Part shown: positions 4,153-10,843 of the stretch, piece by piece | Layout of the letters: every line of letters starts with the position of its first letter | Numbering within the stretch: position 1 is the first letter of the stretch | Assembly: GCA_934533005.1 (NCBI GenBank) | Contig: CAKTBC010000061.1 | Location: 1-10,843, forward strand | Direction of reading: 5' to 3' | Source: an uncultured Oscillospiraceae bacterium | GTDB lineage: Bacteria > Bacillota > Clostridia > Oscillospirales > Oscillospiraceae | DNA length: 10,843 nt | Notes under the pieces: generated by a model | What the model was told of the DNA's origin: nothing | Database searches by the model: none | Seen by the model: only the letters and a program-made list of their open reading frames with translations | Position numbers and translations under genes: made by a program

Positions 4153-7100
4153 ATGGACGCCATAATCAAAGCTATAGGAAAGACACCCTCCCTTGCTACC
4201 CTCCCCCTGAGGGTCGAGGAGGGCTATTTGCCTGCCCTTTTAACGCAGTCGGGCGGCGCGATGCGCGCGCTCGGCGCGGCGATGCTCCGCCGCGAGACCG
4301 GCCGGCCCATCTTCGTTCTCTGCACCGATGAGACAAATGCCGGAACGCTCGCCGCTGATCTCGAAGCGCTGCTCGGCGAGAGCGTCGTGCAGCTCACGGG
4401 GCGCGATCTTGCGCTGCGCGATATCGAGGTCATCTCCCGGCAGGAGGAGCAGCGGCGTCTGCGCGCGCTCGATGCGCTCTATGCCGGCGCTTCGGTCGCG
4501 GTGTGCACCGTTTCCGGCCTTTTGCAGCGCACGCTGCCGCCGGATATTTTGGAAAACGCCGCCTTTACGCTCCGCGTCGGCGAGGGCGAAGGCCCGGAAG
4601 CGCTCGAGCCGCGCCTGCTCGCGTGCGGCTACCGCCGCAGCGACATGGTGGAGGGCCCCGGCCAGTTTTCCCGTCGCGGCGGCATTCTCGATATCTTCTC
4701 CCCCGGCGCGGAGCGCCCCGTGCGCGCCGAGTTCTGGGGCGACGAGATCGACTCCATGGGCTTTTTCGATACCGATACGCAGCGCCGTGCGGAGAACATT
4801 GAGTCGTTCCGCGTGCTGCCCGCGTGCGAAGCGCTCGTCGACCCCAACCGCGCCGAGAGCATTGCCAAGGCCCTTTTGAGCCGCGCCGCGCGCGCCGAGC
4901 GGCGCGAGCAGGGAGAGCTCGCCCGCCGTCTCCGCCGCGATGCCGAGCGCATTTCCTCCGGTGCGCCCCTCCCGTGGAGTGACCGGTACCTCCCGGAATT
5001 ATACTCTGAGTATTCAACGGCGCTCGACTTTATCGCGCCGGACGCCATCATCTATATCGACGCGCCGAACCGCTGCGCCGAGAAAGCCAGGGACATTGCA
5101 GACTCTCTCGCGGACGATCTGAAGATTTTACGCGAGGGCGCGTTCCCGGTCGCGGACACGGGGGATTACCTCCTGCCGTGGAAGGACGCCTGCGAGAAGA
5201 TCGCGGACTTCGCGGTCGTGATGGCAGACGCCTTCAGCGCCGGGCGCTATCCCCTCTCTCCCCGGTCGGTGCTCGATACGAACGTCCGCCAGCTCCCGAG
5301 CTACGGCGGCAGCGCGGAAACGGCGCTCGCCGATGTGCAGCGGTATCTCGAAAACAGCTTTCGCGTTGTGGTGTTCGCCTCGGACGATCGCCGGGCGGAC
5401 GTGCTCGCCTCAATGCTCGAGCACAACGGCATACCACCGCTGCGCGGCTTCCCGAACGGCGCTCTGCCGCCGGAGGGGCGCGCCACCGTTGCGGTAGGGG
5501 CGCTCTCCGCAGGTCTCGAAGCGCCGGAGGCGCATCTTGCCGTATTGACCGATACGCAGATCGCCGCGGGCGCGCTGCGAAGCCGCAAGCGAAAGCGCGC
5601 CATGGCAGATCGCGAAAAGCTCGGCTCCTGCGCCGATCTATCCGTCGGTGATCTCGTTGTGCACGAGCACCACGGCATCGGCCGCTTTGCCGGCATTTTC
5701 AAGCTGCCGGTGGACGGCGTCGAGAAGGACTACATTAAAATATGTTACGCCGGGTCGGACAGCCTGTACGTTCCGGCGACGCAGCTCGACCTTGTGTCGA
5801 AATACATCGGCGGCGGAGAAGACCGCCCCGTGAAGCTCTCGCGCATGGGCGGCGCGGAGTGGAAAAAGACAACGACGCGCGCCAAGGCGGCAGCCAAGGA
5901 GCTCGCTGCCGAGCTCACCAAGCTCTATGCCGCGCGCGCCCGCACGCCGGGCTTCGCGTTCTCGCCGGACAGCCCGTGGCAGACGGAGTTTGAAGAATCG
6001 TTCGGCTATGCCGAAACGGACGACCAGCTCCGGTGCATTCAGGAGATCAAGGACGACATGGAAAAGGCCGTGCCGATGGATCGCCTGCTTTGCGGCGACG
6101 TTGGCTACGGCAAAACAGAGGTCGCGATGCGCGCGGCGATGAAGTGCATTTTGGACGGCAAGCAGTGCGCCATCCTCGTCCCCACCACGGTGCTCGCCCG
6201 CCAGCATTACCAGACCGCGATGCGCCGCTTCTTTGGCTATCCGGTCGAGATCGCGCTCCTCTCGCGCTACAGCACGCCCAGCCAGAAAAAAGACATTCTC
6301 AAAAAAACGCTTGCGGGCAGCATCGATCTTCTCATCGGCACGCACAGCCTGCTGCAAAAGAGCGTTGCCTTCAAGGATCTCGGTCTTCTCATCGTGGACG
6401 AGGAGCAGCGCTTCGGCGTGACACACAAGGAAAAGCTCAAGGAAATGTCGAAGGGCGTCGACGTCTTGACGCTCTCGGCCACGCCCATCCCGCGCACGCT
6501 CAACATGGCGCTCTCGGGACTGCGCAGCATGTCCACCATTGAGGAGCCGCCGCGCGACCGTCAGCCGGTGCAGACGTTCGTGATGGAGCAGGACGAAAAG
6601 GCCGTGTGCGACGCCATCCGGCGCGAGCTTCTCCGCGGCGGGCAGGTGTACTATCTCCACAACCGTGTGGAGAACATCGAGCACGTGGCGCTGCGGCTGC
6701 AAAAGCAGCTCGGCGGAGGAGTCTCCGTCGGCGTGGCGCACGGCAAGATGGACGAGGAACAGCTCTCCCGCGTCATGGACGATATGGTCGAGGGAAAAAT
6801 TCAGGTGCTCGTCTGCACAACGATCATTGAGACCGGCATCGATATCCCGAACGTAAACACCCTCATCGTGGAGGACGCCGATAAGCTCGGCCTTGCCCAG
6901 CTCCACCAGCTTCGCGGGCGCGTCGGCCGCAGTGCGCGGCGCGCGAGCGCGTATCTCCTGTACCGCCCGAGCAAAGCGCTCACGGAGATCGCCGAAAAGC
7001 GCCTAACCGCCATCCGTGAGTTTGCCGAGTTCAACGCCGGCTTCCAGATCGCCATGCGCGACCTGGAAATTCGCGGCGCGGGAAACCTTCTCGGCGCGGA

Positions 7101-7671
7101 GCAGTCCGGCCACATGATGGACGTTGGCTACGATATGTATCTGAAGCTGCTCGAGGAGGCCGTGCTGGAGGAAAAGGGCGAAAAGCCGCCCGTGCGCACC
7201 GAGTGCGCCGCCGATCTCTCCGTCACGGCGAACATCCCGGAAAAGTATGTCCCCAGCGCCGAGCAGCGCATGGATCTCTACCGCCGCATCGCGCTTATCC
7301 GCACCGAGGCGGACGCCGACGATCTCACCGACGAGCTCATCGACCGCTTCGGCGACCCGCCGGGCGCGGTGAATGCGCTCATCCATGTGGCGCTTCTGCG
7401 CGGCGAGGCCGGGCGCGCCGGTATCTCGGACATCTCCCAGAAGGGGAACATGCTCTATTTTAAGGTAGAGAATTTCGACATGGAAACTCTCTCCGCGCTC
7501 TATGCGCAGAAGGAGTTCAAAGGCCGCGTCAAGCTTGAAGCCGGACGCGAGCCGCGCCTGGGGCTGAAGCTCAAGCCCGGCGCCAAGCCCATAACGGAAG
7601 CCCGCGCGCTCATCGCCGCGTGGCACAAACTGCAAAAACCGGCGGCGGAGCCCGCCGCGGAAAAGGAGTAA
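4153..7671 (+). CDS. mfd: Transcription-repair coupling factor Mfd
   Basis: DNA translocase that removes RNA polymerase stalled at lesions and recruits UvrA for nucleotide excision repair; 1172 residues, full length. The N-terminal UvrB-like module carries GQFSRRGGILDIFSPG at about 170-185 and has no working nucleotide site. The RNA polymerase-interacting, CarD-like domain spans about 497-560 (VGDLVVHEHHGIGRF). The superfamily 2 translocase follows, with Walker A GDVGYGKT 648-655, DEEQ 749-752, SAT 775-777 and QLRGRVGR 919-926. The translocation motif RDLEIRGAGNLLGAEQSGH is at 969-987, and the autoinhibitory D7 domain at about 1017-1120. The tail is a short Lys/Pro/Ala/Glu stretch. The ATG at 4153 is kept because the family N-terminus begins at once. 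The foldase gene follows after five bases, so they are probably cotranscribed. pth, a common upstream neighbour, is absent. Confidence 0.98.
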   Translation: MDAIIKAIGKTPSLATLPLRVEEGYLPALLTQSGGAMRALGAAMLRRETGRPIFVLCTDETNAGTLAADLEALLGESVVQLTGRDLALRDIEVISRQEEQRRLRALDALYAGASVAVCTVSGLLQRTLPPDILENAAFTLRVGEGEGPEALEPRLLACGYRRSDMVEGPGQFSRRGGILDIFSPGAERPVRAEFWGDEIDSMGFFDTDTQRRAENIESFRVLPACEALVDPNRAESIAKALLSRAARAERREQGELARRLRRDAERISSGAPLPWSDRYLPELYSEYSTALDFIAPDAIIYIDAPNRCAEKARDIADSLADDLKILREGAFPVADTGDYLLPWKDACEKIADFAVVMADAFSAGRYPLSPRSVLDTNVRQLPSYGGSAETALADVQRYLENSFRVVVFASDDRRADVLASMLEHNGIPPLRGFPNGALPPEGRATVAVGALSAGLEAPEAHLAVLTDTQIAAGALRSRKRKRAMADREKLGSCADLSVGDLVVHEHHGIGRFAGIFKLPVDGVEKDYIKICYAGSDSLYVPATQLDLVSKYIGGGEDRPVKLSRMGGAEWKKTTTRAKAAAKELAAELTKLYAARARTPGFAFSPDSPWQTEFEESFGYAETDDQLRCIQEIKDDMEKAVPMDRLLCGDVGYGKTEVAMRAAMKCILDGKQCAILVPTTVLARQHYQTAMRRFFGYPVEIALLSRYSTPSQKKDILKKTLAGSIDLLIGTHSLLQKSVAFKDLGLLIVDEEQRFGVTHKEKLKEMSKGVDVLTLSATPIPRTLNMALSGLRSMSTIEEPPRDRQPVQTFVMEQDEKAVCDAIRRELLRGGQVYYLHNRVENIEHVALRLQKQLGGGVSVGVAHGKMDEEQLSRVMDDMVEGKIQVLVCTTIIETGIDIPNVNTLIVEDADKLGLAQLHQLRGRVGRSARRASAYLLYRPSKALTEIAEKRLTAIREFAEFNAGFQIAMRDLEIRGAGNLLGAEQSGHMMDVGYDMYLKLLEEAVLEEKGEKPPVRTECAADLSVTANIPEKYVPSAEQRMDLYRRIALIRTEADADDLTDELIDRFGDPPGAVNALIHVALLRGEAGRAGISDISQKGNMLYFKVENFDMETLSALYAQKEFKGRVKLEAGREPRLGLKLKPGAKPITEARALIAAWHKLQKPAAEPAAEKE

Positions 7672-7676
7672 AATCT

Positions 7677-9224
7677 ATGAACGCAAAGAAACTGCTCGCC
7701 CTGCTGATGAGCCTTGTGCTGCTGCTCGGCGCGCTGAGCATCCCGGCGCTTGCCGCCGACGAGGAGACCGCCTCCCCCGAAGCGACCGGCACGCCCACCG
7801 AGGGCGTCACGGACAGCGCTTCCGACGACGCGAACGCCGCCGTCAATGAGATGCAGGAAAAGTATGCGCAGATCGAAGCCCAGCTCGACGCGGCGAGCAA
7901 GAAGTACGACGGCTCCGCCGTTGTCGCCACCGTGAACGGCACGGAGGTCACCTGGAAGCTGTACTATTATCTCATCGGCAGCCTGACGAGCCAGTATATC
8001 AACTACACCATGTCGATCCCCGACTTCTCCACCGACATGGGCGACGGCACCACGCTGCAGGATGCGATGCGCGAAGCGCTGGAAGCGCGGATCAAGTATT
8101 ATACCGTTGCGCTCGCCGAGGTGGAAAAGCGCGGCCTGACTGAGACCGTGAACGCCGAGGTCGAGGATCAGTGGAACAGCATCGTGGAGCAGTACGGCAG
8201 CGTGGACGCGCTGATGGAAGCCATCGAGAACGCCTATCTCGATGAGCCGACGTACCGGCAGCTCCTCACGACCAACGCCGCCTTTAACGCCATCATGCTG
8301 GACGCCTACGGCGCGGCGGGCGAAAAGCTCAGCGACGAGGACGTTCTCGCCTGGGCGAACGACAACGATTATCTCCGCTGCAAGCACATCCTCTTCCTCA
8401 CGCAGAACGACGACGGCACCGACATGACCGACGAGGAGAAGGCTGAGGTGCGCAAGGAGGCCGAGGCCGCGCTCAAGGAGCTGCGCGCGCTGGAAGGCGA
8501 CCGCGAGGCGCTGACGGAGCGCTTTGATGCGCTCATGGCGGAGGCCGATGACCCTGGCATGACGACCTTCCCGGACGGCTACACCTTCACGGAAAGCCAG
8601 ATGGTGCAGGAGTTTGAGGACGGCACCCGCGCGCTTGAGGAGAATGAGCTCTCCGACATCGTGGAGACGAGCTACGGCTACCACATCATTCTCCGTCTGC
8701 CGCTCGATCCCGACGGCAAGACCCTCTCGCAGGATTCCGGCACGGGCGATTATATGACGCTGCGCGCCGACGCCGCCAACGAGCTCTTCAACGCCATGCT
8801 CATCGGCTGGATCGAGAGCGCCGAGGTCGAGTGGAAGGACGATTTCGGCTCGCTGGACTATAACGAGCTGTTCAATGTGACGGAAGGCGAAGCAGCGCCG
8901 GGCGAAACGGCGGAGCCGGAGAACGGCTTTAACGAGAATGTGCAGAAGGACGCCGCATTTTATCGCACGCTCGGCAAAATACTGCCGTATCTGATCATCG
9001 CGGTCGTGATCGCCATCGTTGTCACGGTGCTGACGAAAAAGAAGGACGCGAAAAAGCCGGAGACTCCGGCGGAGGAAACGCCTGCCGAAGCTGCGGAAGA
9101 AGCTCCCGCGGAGCCAGAAAAGACGGAAGAGCCGGAGATCGCGCCGGAGGAAGCTCCCGTCGAAACCGAGAAAGCCGAAGAGCCGGAGGCGGAACCGGAG
9201 ACGAAAAAGGAAGAGGACGAATGA
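7677..9224 (+). CDS. Exported parvulin-type peptidyl-prolyl isomerase (PrsA/SurA-like), C-terminally membrane-anchored
   Basis: 515-residue extracytoplasmic foldase that should help secreted proteins fold by prolyl cis-trans isomerisation. The signal peptide at 1-26 has the core LLALLMSLVLLLGALSIPALA and an AxA-type cleavage site. A Thr/Ser/Glu-rich linker and a SurA-N-like helical region (VATVNGTEVTW, about 82-200) follow. The parvulin domain covers about 232-342, from YLRCKHILF (His237) to SYGYHIIL (His336). A transmembrane helix lies at 435-453, followed by KKK and a 60-residue tail rich in Glu, Pro and Ala, presumably cytosolic. Classical PrsA is an N-terminal lipoprotein; this one has no lipobox Cys and is anchored at the other end. 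The start is ATG 7677 with AAAAGGAG at 7661-7668. It lies between mfd and an overlapping small gene, and mfd-foldase neighbours are common in Clostridia. Confidence 0.9.
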   Translation: MNAKKLLALLMSLVLLLGALSIPALAADEETASPEATGTPTEGVTDSASDDANAAVNEMQEKYAQIEAQLDAASKKYDGSAVVATVNGTEVTWKLYYYLIGSLTSQYINYTMSIPDFSTDMGDGTTLQDAMREALEARIKYYTVALAEVEKRGLTETVNAEVEDQWNSIVEQYGSVDALMEAIENAYLDEPTYRQLLTTNAAFNAIMLDAYGAAGEKLSDEDVLAWANDNDYLRCKHILFLTQNDDGTDMTDEEKAEVRKEAEAALKELRALEGDREALTERFDALMAEADDPGMTTFPDGYTFTESQMVQEFEDGTRALEENELSDIVETSYGYHIILRLPLDPDGKTLSQDSGTGDYMTLRADAANELFNAMLIGWIESAEVEWKDDFGSLDYNELFNVTEGEAAPGETAEPENGFNENVQKDAAFYRTLGKILPYLIIAVVIAIVVTVLTKKKDAKKPETPAEETPAEAAEEAPAEPEKTEEPEIAPEEAPVETEKAEEPEAEPETKKEEDE

Positions 9225-9799
9225 TCCTCTTCCATTACTCCGTGGATTCCTACACGGACTCGCCCAGCCTTACGAACGACTTTGCCGGGCATTATAAATA
9301 CGCCGAACCGTTCCTGCTCGCACTCGAGCGGGGGCGGCAGGTGTTCGACGCGGTGTTTTATTCCGCAATGTACGCCTCCCGCGATCTCGTCGATCTCGGG
9401 CTGCGCAAGAACGAGAATTACCGCAAGGACGCCGTCGAGGGCATTTTTGAGTACGTCCGCCGGACGGAGTTCGGCGGCGTGCCGGTGAGCCGCCTGCATT
9501 GCGTGTACTACTGCGCTTCCATGGAAGAGGCGCGCAAGTATGCGTTTGACGACGCGCTCCGCGACGGCGGCTTCACAAAGGAGCAGGTAAAGCTCCTCAC
9601 CGTGGAAACGGAGGAGTGCCGCGCCTATGCCTACGACCAGCAGTTTTATAACGCGGCCAAGGAAGAGATCGACAAAAACAACGTCGATGCGGTGTTCGCC
9701 CTTGCGCGCAGATATTTTGCGCTCGAGCGCACCGAAAGCCCCCTCATCGAGATCCTCGCCGACGGCGAAAACCGCGTGCTGAAGGTTGAGACATACTGA
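9221..9799 (+). CDS. Uncharacterised 192-residue cytosolic protein, translationally coupled to the foldase gene
   Basis: I do not recognise this protein with confidence. It has no signal peptide and no membrane helix. It starts MILFHYSVDSYTD and contains GRQVFDAVFYSAMYASRDLVDLGLRKN near 46-70, a mid-section SRLHCVYYCASMEEARKYAFDDALRDG (about 88-115), and a charged helical end. The opening FHYSV and the later CVYYCASMEEARKYA loosely recall DUF2441-type proteins, a weak impression only. The ATG overlaps the foldase stop by four bases (ATGA), with AAGGAAGAGG at 9207-9216 inside the foldase reading frame, so the two are likely made together. A strong terminator follows 3 bases after its stop. Composition and codon use match the neighbours, so there is no sign of recent transfer. 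The conserved pairing, if it holds in relatives, would suggest a link to secretion or cell envelope quality control, but this is inference. Confidence 0.75.
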   Translation: MILFHYSVDSYTDSPSLTNDFAGHYKYAEPFLLALERGRQVFDAVFYSAMYASRDLVDLGLRKNENYRKDAVEGIFEYVRRTEFGGVPVSRLHCVYYCASMEEARKYAFDDALRDGGFTKEQVKLLTVETEECRAYAYDQQFYNAAKEEIDKNNVDAVFALARRYFALERTESPLIEILADGENRVLKVETY

Positions 9800-9802
9800 T
9801 AC

Positions 9803-9845
9803 AAAACCCCTCCGTCAAAGGCTCTGCTTTTGACGGAGGGGTTTT
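9803..9845. terminator. Strong bidirectional intrinsic terminator between convergent genes
   Basis: Perfect 17-base arms, AAAACCCCTCCGTCAAA (9803-9819) and its complement (9829-9845), enclose a nine-base loop. Each arm ends in A or T runs, so both strands give a stem followed by U: the plus strand reads GGGGTTTTT, and the minus strand ends with CCTC...GGGGTTTTG. It serves the mfd operon on one side and the DtxR-family gene on the other. Confidence 0.92.
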
Positions 9846-9859
9846 TGCGGTCAGGGCGT

Positions 9860-10231
9860 TTAGTTTTCGTGCTCTGCGAGATGCCGTTTGAGGGCCTGGA
9901 ACGTCTCGTCGCTGATGTAGTGCTCCACGCGGCAGGCGTCCTCGGCGGCGGTCTCCGCGTTCACGCCGAGCAGGGTGAATATCTTCGTGAGACACCTGTG
10001 CCGCTCAAAGATATACTGCGCGCGTTCGCGGCCCTTGTCCGTGAGCGTGATCGCGCCAAACTTGTCCACCGTGATGTATTCCTGCTTCTTCAAAATGCCG
10101 ATCGCCCGGCTGACCGAGGGCTTCGAGTAGCCGATGTATTCGCTCACGTCGATCGAGCGCACGACCGGCAGCGACTGGCTCAGCCGATATATGGTTTCGA
10201 GGTACATTTCCCCGGATTCCTGCATGACCAT
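9860..10231 (-). CDS. DtxR-family metal-dependent transcriptional repressor (short form)
   Basis: 123-residue regulator of the DtxR/MntR family: winged helix-turn-helix at about 1-70 (recognition helix near SKPSVSRAIGIL, 36-47; wing YITVDKFGAITLTDKG) plus a helical dimerisation and metal domain (71-123). It has no SH3-like C-terminal domain, so the length is MntR-like. The metal residues are instead DtxR-like. By alignment from memory, Met9, Cys100, Glu103 and His104 match DtxR Met10, Cys102, Glu105 and His106 (primary site; motif ACRVEHYISDE). Ancillary-site positions read His78, Thr82 and Ala96 where DtxR has His79, Glu83 and His98, so that site looks reduced. Context, divergent from tandem feoA genes with three dyad sites between, points to iron sensing; manganese cannot be excluded. 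The start is ATG 10231 with a GGAG nine bases upstream; an in-frame ATG two codons later is possible. Confidence 0.9.
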   Translation of the reverse strand: MVMQESGEMYLETIYRLSQSLPVVRSIDVSEYIGYSKPSVSRAIGILKKQEYITVDKFGAITLTDKGRERAQYIFERHRCLTKIFTLLGVNAETAAEDACRVEHYISDETFQALKRHLAEHEN

Positions 10232-10265
10232 GAAAAAAACTCCGTTTCGTTGGATGATTATTTAC

Positions 10266-10294
10266 ACCATATCACAATCGTTCCGGAAAAACAA
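10266..10294 (-). promoter_or_regulatory. Candidate promoter of the DtxR-family gene
   Basis: On the minus strand TTGTTT (plus-strand 10289-10294) and TATGGT (10266-10271) are 17 bases apart, and the -10 is preceded by TGA, an extended -10 motif. Transcription would start near 10259 and the leader would be about 28 bases. None of the three feoA operator dyads overlaps it, so autoregulation through them would have to act at a distance of about 90 bases or more. Confidence 0.6.
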
Positions 10295-10375
10295 GCGAAA
10301 TTCCTCCTTCGCGCTGTGTCGGCGGCTGTCGTTTTGTGCCGAATATACAAAGATGAAAAAACCGCGGATTCCCTC

Positions 10376-10404
10376 TTGACAAGTTAGCCCGCGGTAACTA
10401 TTAT
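10376..10404 (+). promoter_or_regulatory. feoA promoter
   Basis: TTGACA (10376-10381), a perfect -35 hexamer, is followed after exactly 17 bases by TATTAT (10399-10404), giving a start near 10411. This is the best promoter in the window. Its spacer contains the first of three operator-like dyads, so it should be strong but tightly repressible. Confidence 0.85.
10383..10398. promoter_or_regulatory. Operator-like dyad 1 (spacer of the feoA promoter)
   Basis: GTTAG CCCGCG GTAAC: same half sites and same six-base gap as the next two dyads, with one mismatch (GTAAC for CTAAC). It fills the spacer between -35 and -10, so a bound protein would block RNA polymerase. Confidence 0.65.
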
Positions 10405-10410
10405 ATAAGG

Positions 10411-10430
10411 CGGTTAGCGAGAACTAACCG
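10411..10430. promoter_or_regulatory. Operator-like dyad 2 (transcription start)
   Basis: CGGTTAG (10411-10417) and CTAACCG (10424-10430) around CGAGAA form a perfect seven-base dyad. The GTTAG-N6-CTAAC core is centred 30 bases, about three helical turns, from dyad 1. Confidence 0.8.
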
Positions 10431-10442
10431 GTTATTTTTGCG

Positions 10443-10468
10443 CAAATGTTAGCTTGAGCTAACATTTG
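10443..10468. promoter_or_regulatory. Operator-like dyad 3 (feoA leader), near-perfect 26-base palindrome
   Basis: Arms CAAATGTTAGCT (10443-10454) and AGCTAACATTTG (10457-10468) pair perfectly around TG. The core is again GTTAG-N6-CTAAC (10448-10463). It ends one base before the feoA ribosome binding site GGAGGAGG. It could act as a DNA operator, as an mRNA hairpin limiting ribosome access, or both. The shared core with dyads 1 and 2 favours the DNA role. Confidence 0.82.
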
Positions 10469-10483
10469 GGAGGAGGATGCGGC

Positions 10484-10696
10484 ATGATGCCGTTGGTACT
10501 GGCGAATGTCGGCGAGGCGCAGATCGTAAAGCGCATCGGCGGAAACCCGGAGACGAAGCGCCACCTCGAGGATCTTGGCTTCACGGTCGGCGGCGAGGTC
10601 TGCATCGTGAGCACGCTGGGCGGAAATGTGATCGTGAAGGTCAAGGAGTCCCGCGTGGCCGTCAGCGACGAGCTGGCGCGCAAGATCATGGTCTAA
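10484..10696 (+). CDS. feoA: FeoA family ferrous iron transport accessory protein (first copy)
   Basis: Small cytosolic SH3-like protein of 70 residues, thought to assist the ferrous iron permease FeoB. Family features are an N-terminal strand MPLVLANVGEAQIVKRIGG, the helix ETKRHLEDLGFTVGGEV (where family members usually read L..lGl..G..v) and the closing strands VIVKVKESRVAVSDELARKIMV. The start is ATG 10484, with GGAGGAGG at 10469-10476 seven bases upstream; a second ATG follows at once. An upstream in-frame TTG at 10466 lies inside the operator palindrome and lacks a ribosome site. The second feoA begins 36 bases later, so they are cotranscribed. Expression should be repressed by the divergent DtxR-type regulator when metal is plentiful (inference from context and operators). 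Confidence 0.93.
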   Translation: MMPLVLANVGEAQIVKRIGGNPETKRHLEDLGFTVGGEVCIVSTLGGNVIVKVKESRVAVSDELARKIMV

Positions 10697-10732
10697 TCAG
10701 GAAAGAAAAAATAATAATAAGGAGGCAATGGC

Positions 10733-10843
10733 ATGAAAACTCTGCGCGAAGTGCCGGTCGGCTCGACCGTCAAGGTCGTGAAGCTCCATGGCGAGGGTGC
10801 GGTGAAGCGCCGCATCATGGACATGGGCATCACGAGAGGCACC
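10733..10843 (+). CDS. feoA: FeoA family protein (second copy), 3' end outside window
   Basis: The first 37 codons of a second FeoA-like protein: MKTLREVPVGSTVKVVKLHG, then EGAVKRRIMDMGITRGT. The pattern of an N-terminal strand with PVG, a G-x-G turn, then RRIMDMGITRGT (family form R.L..MGl..G) is typical of FeoA. It is more canonical than the first copy. GGAGG at 10721-10725 gives a good spacing to ATG 10733. Tandem feoA genes before feoB are common in Clostridia, so feoB is expected just beyond the window, but this cannot be seen. Confidence 0.9.
   Translation, partial: MKTLREVPVGSTVKVVKLHGEGAVKRRIMDMGITRGT

Noticed and set aside
5638..6906. Long minus-strand open frame (about 420 codons) inside mfd
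   Set aside because: It is antisense to well conserved mfd motifs; its His/Arg/Val/Leu-rich composition is typical of GC-rich antisense frames.
7620..7676. Upstream in-frame GTG start for the foldase, overlapping the mfd end
   Set aside because: It would bury the signal peptide 19 residues inside the protein; ATG 7677 has AAAAGGAG and starts a proper signal peptide.
7500..8684. Long minus-strand open frame across the mfd-foldase junction
   Set aside because: It is antisense to the mfd end and the foldase, crosses their junction and has no recognisable domain or ribosome site.
10466..10483. TTG start for the first feoA
   Set aside because: It falls inside the operator palindrome and before the ribosome site GGAGGAGG; ATG 10484 fits both spacing and family N-terminus.

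Overview
This window is about 10.8 kb of GC-rich chromosome from what looks like a low-redundancy Firmicute of the class Clostridia, probably an Oscillospirales-type gut anaerobe. That placement is an inference. It rests on strong Shine-Dalgarno sites (GGAGG) combined with high GC, an mfd-parvulin foldase pair, a DtxR-type regulator next to tandem feoA genes, and short palindromic repeats built around GGCTCCCTCTGACGAGGGAG. I recall such repeats from that group but cannot check it here.

Layout from left to right. (1) 1-1926: the end of a high-affinity phosphate ABC transporter operon, pstC (3' part), pstA and pstB; no phoU follows pstB. (2) 1927-2395: a 469-base non-coding stretch made almost wholly of palindromes, namely a fragment of a repeat family, five tightly packed hairpins, and one long copy of the repeat element. 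(3) 2396-3941: two divergent genes, a compact pseudouridine-5'-phosphate glycosidase-like protein (minus strand) and a membrane-anchored PDZ protein (plus strand). They are separated by a 175-base promoter region that holds a perfect 23-bp tandem repeat. (4) 3942-4152: a second, oppositely oriented copy of the repeat element, an intrinsic terminator, and the mfd promoter. (5) 4153-9799: an apparent three-gene operon of mfd (transcription-repair coupling factor), an exported tail-anchored parvulin-type foldase, and a small protein I do not recognise. It ends in a strong bidirectional terminator shared with the convergent gene. (6) 9860-10843: a DtxR-family metal regulator (minus strand), divergent from two tandem feoA genes (the second cut by the window end) that presumably precede feoB.

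The best supported regulatory unit is the right end. Three copies of a GTTAG-N6-CTAAC dyad sit in the spacer, at the start site and in the leader of a near-consensus promoter in front of feoA, next to the gene for a DtxR-type repressor. This predicts iron (or manganese) repression of ferrous iron uptake. The least explained parts are the palindrome cluster downstream of pstB and the pair of inverted repeat elements that bracket the glycosidase-like and PDZ genes. I found no CRISPR array, transposase, tRNA or rRNA, and no clear defence or otherwise wholly new system.
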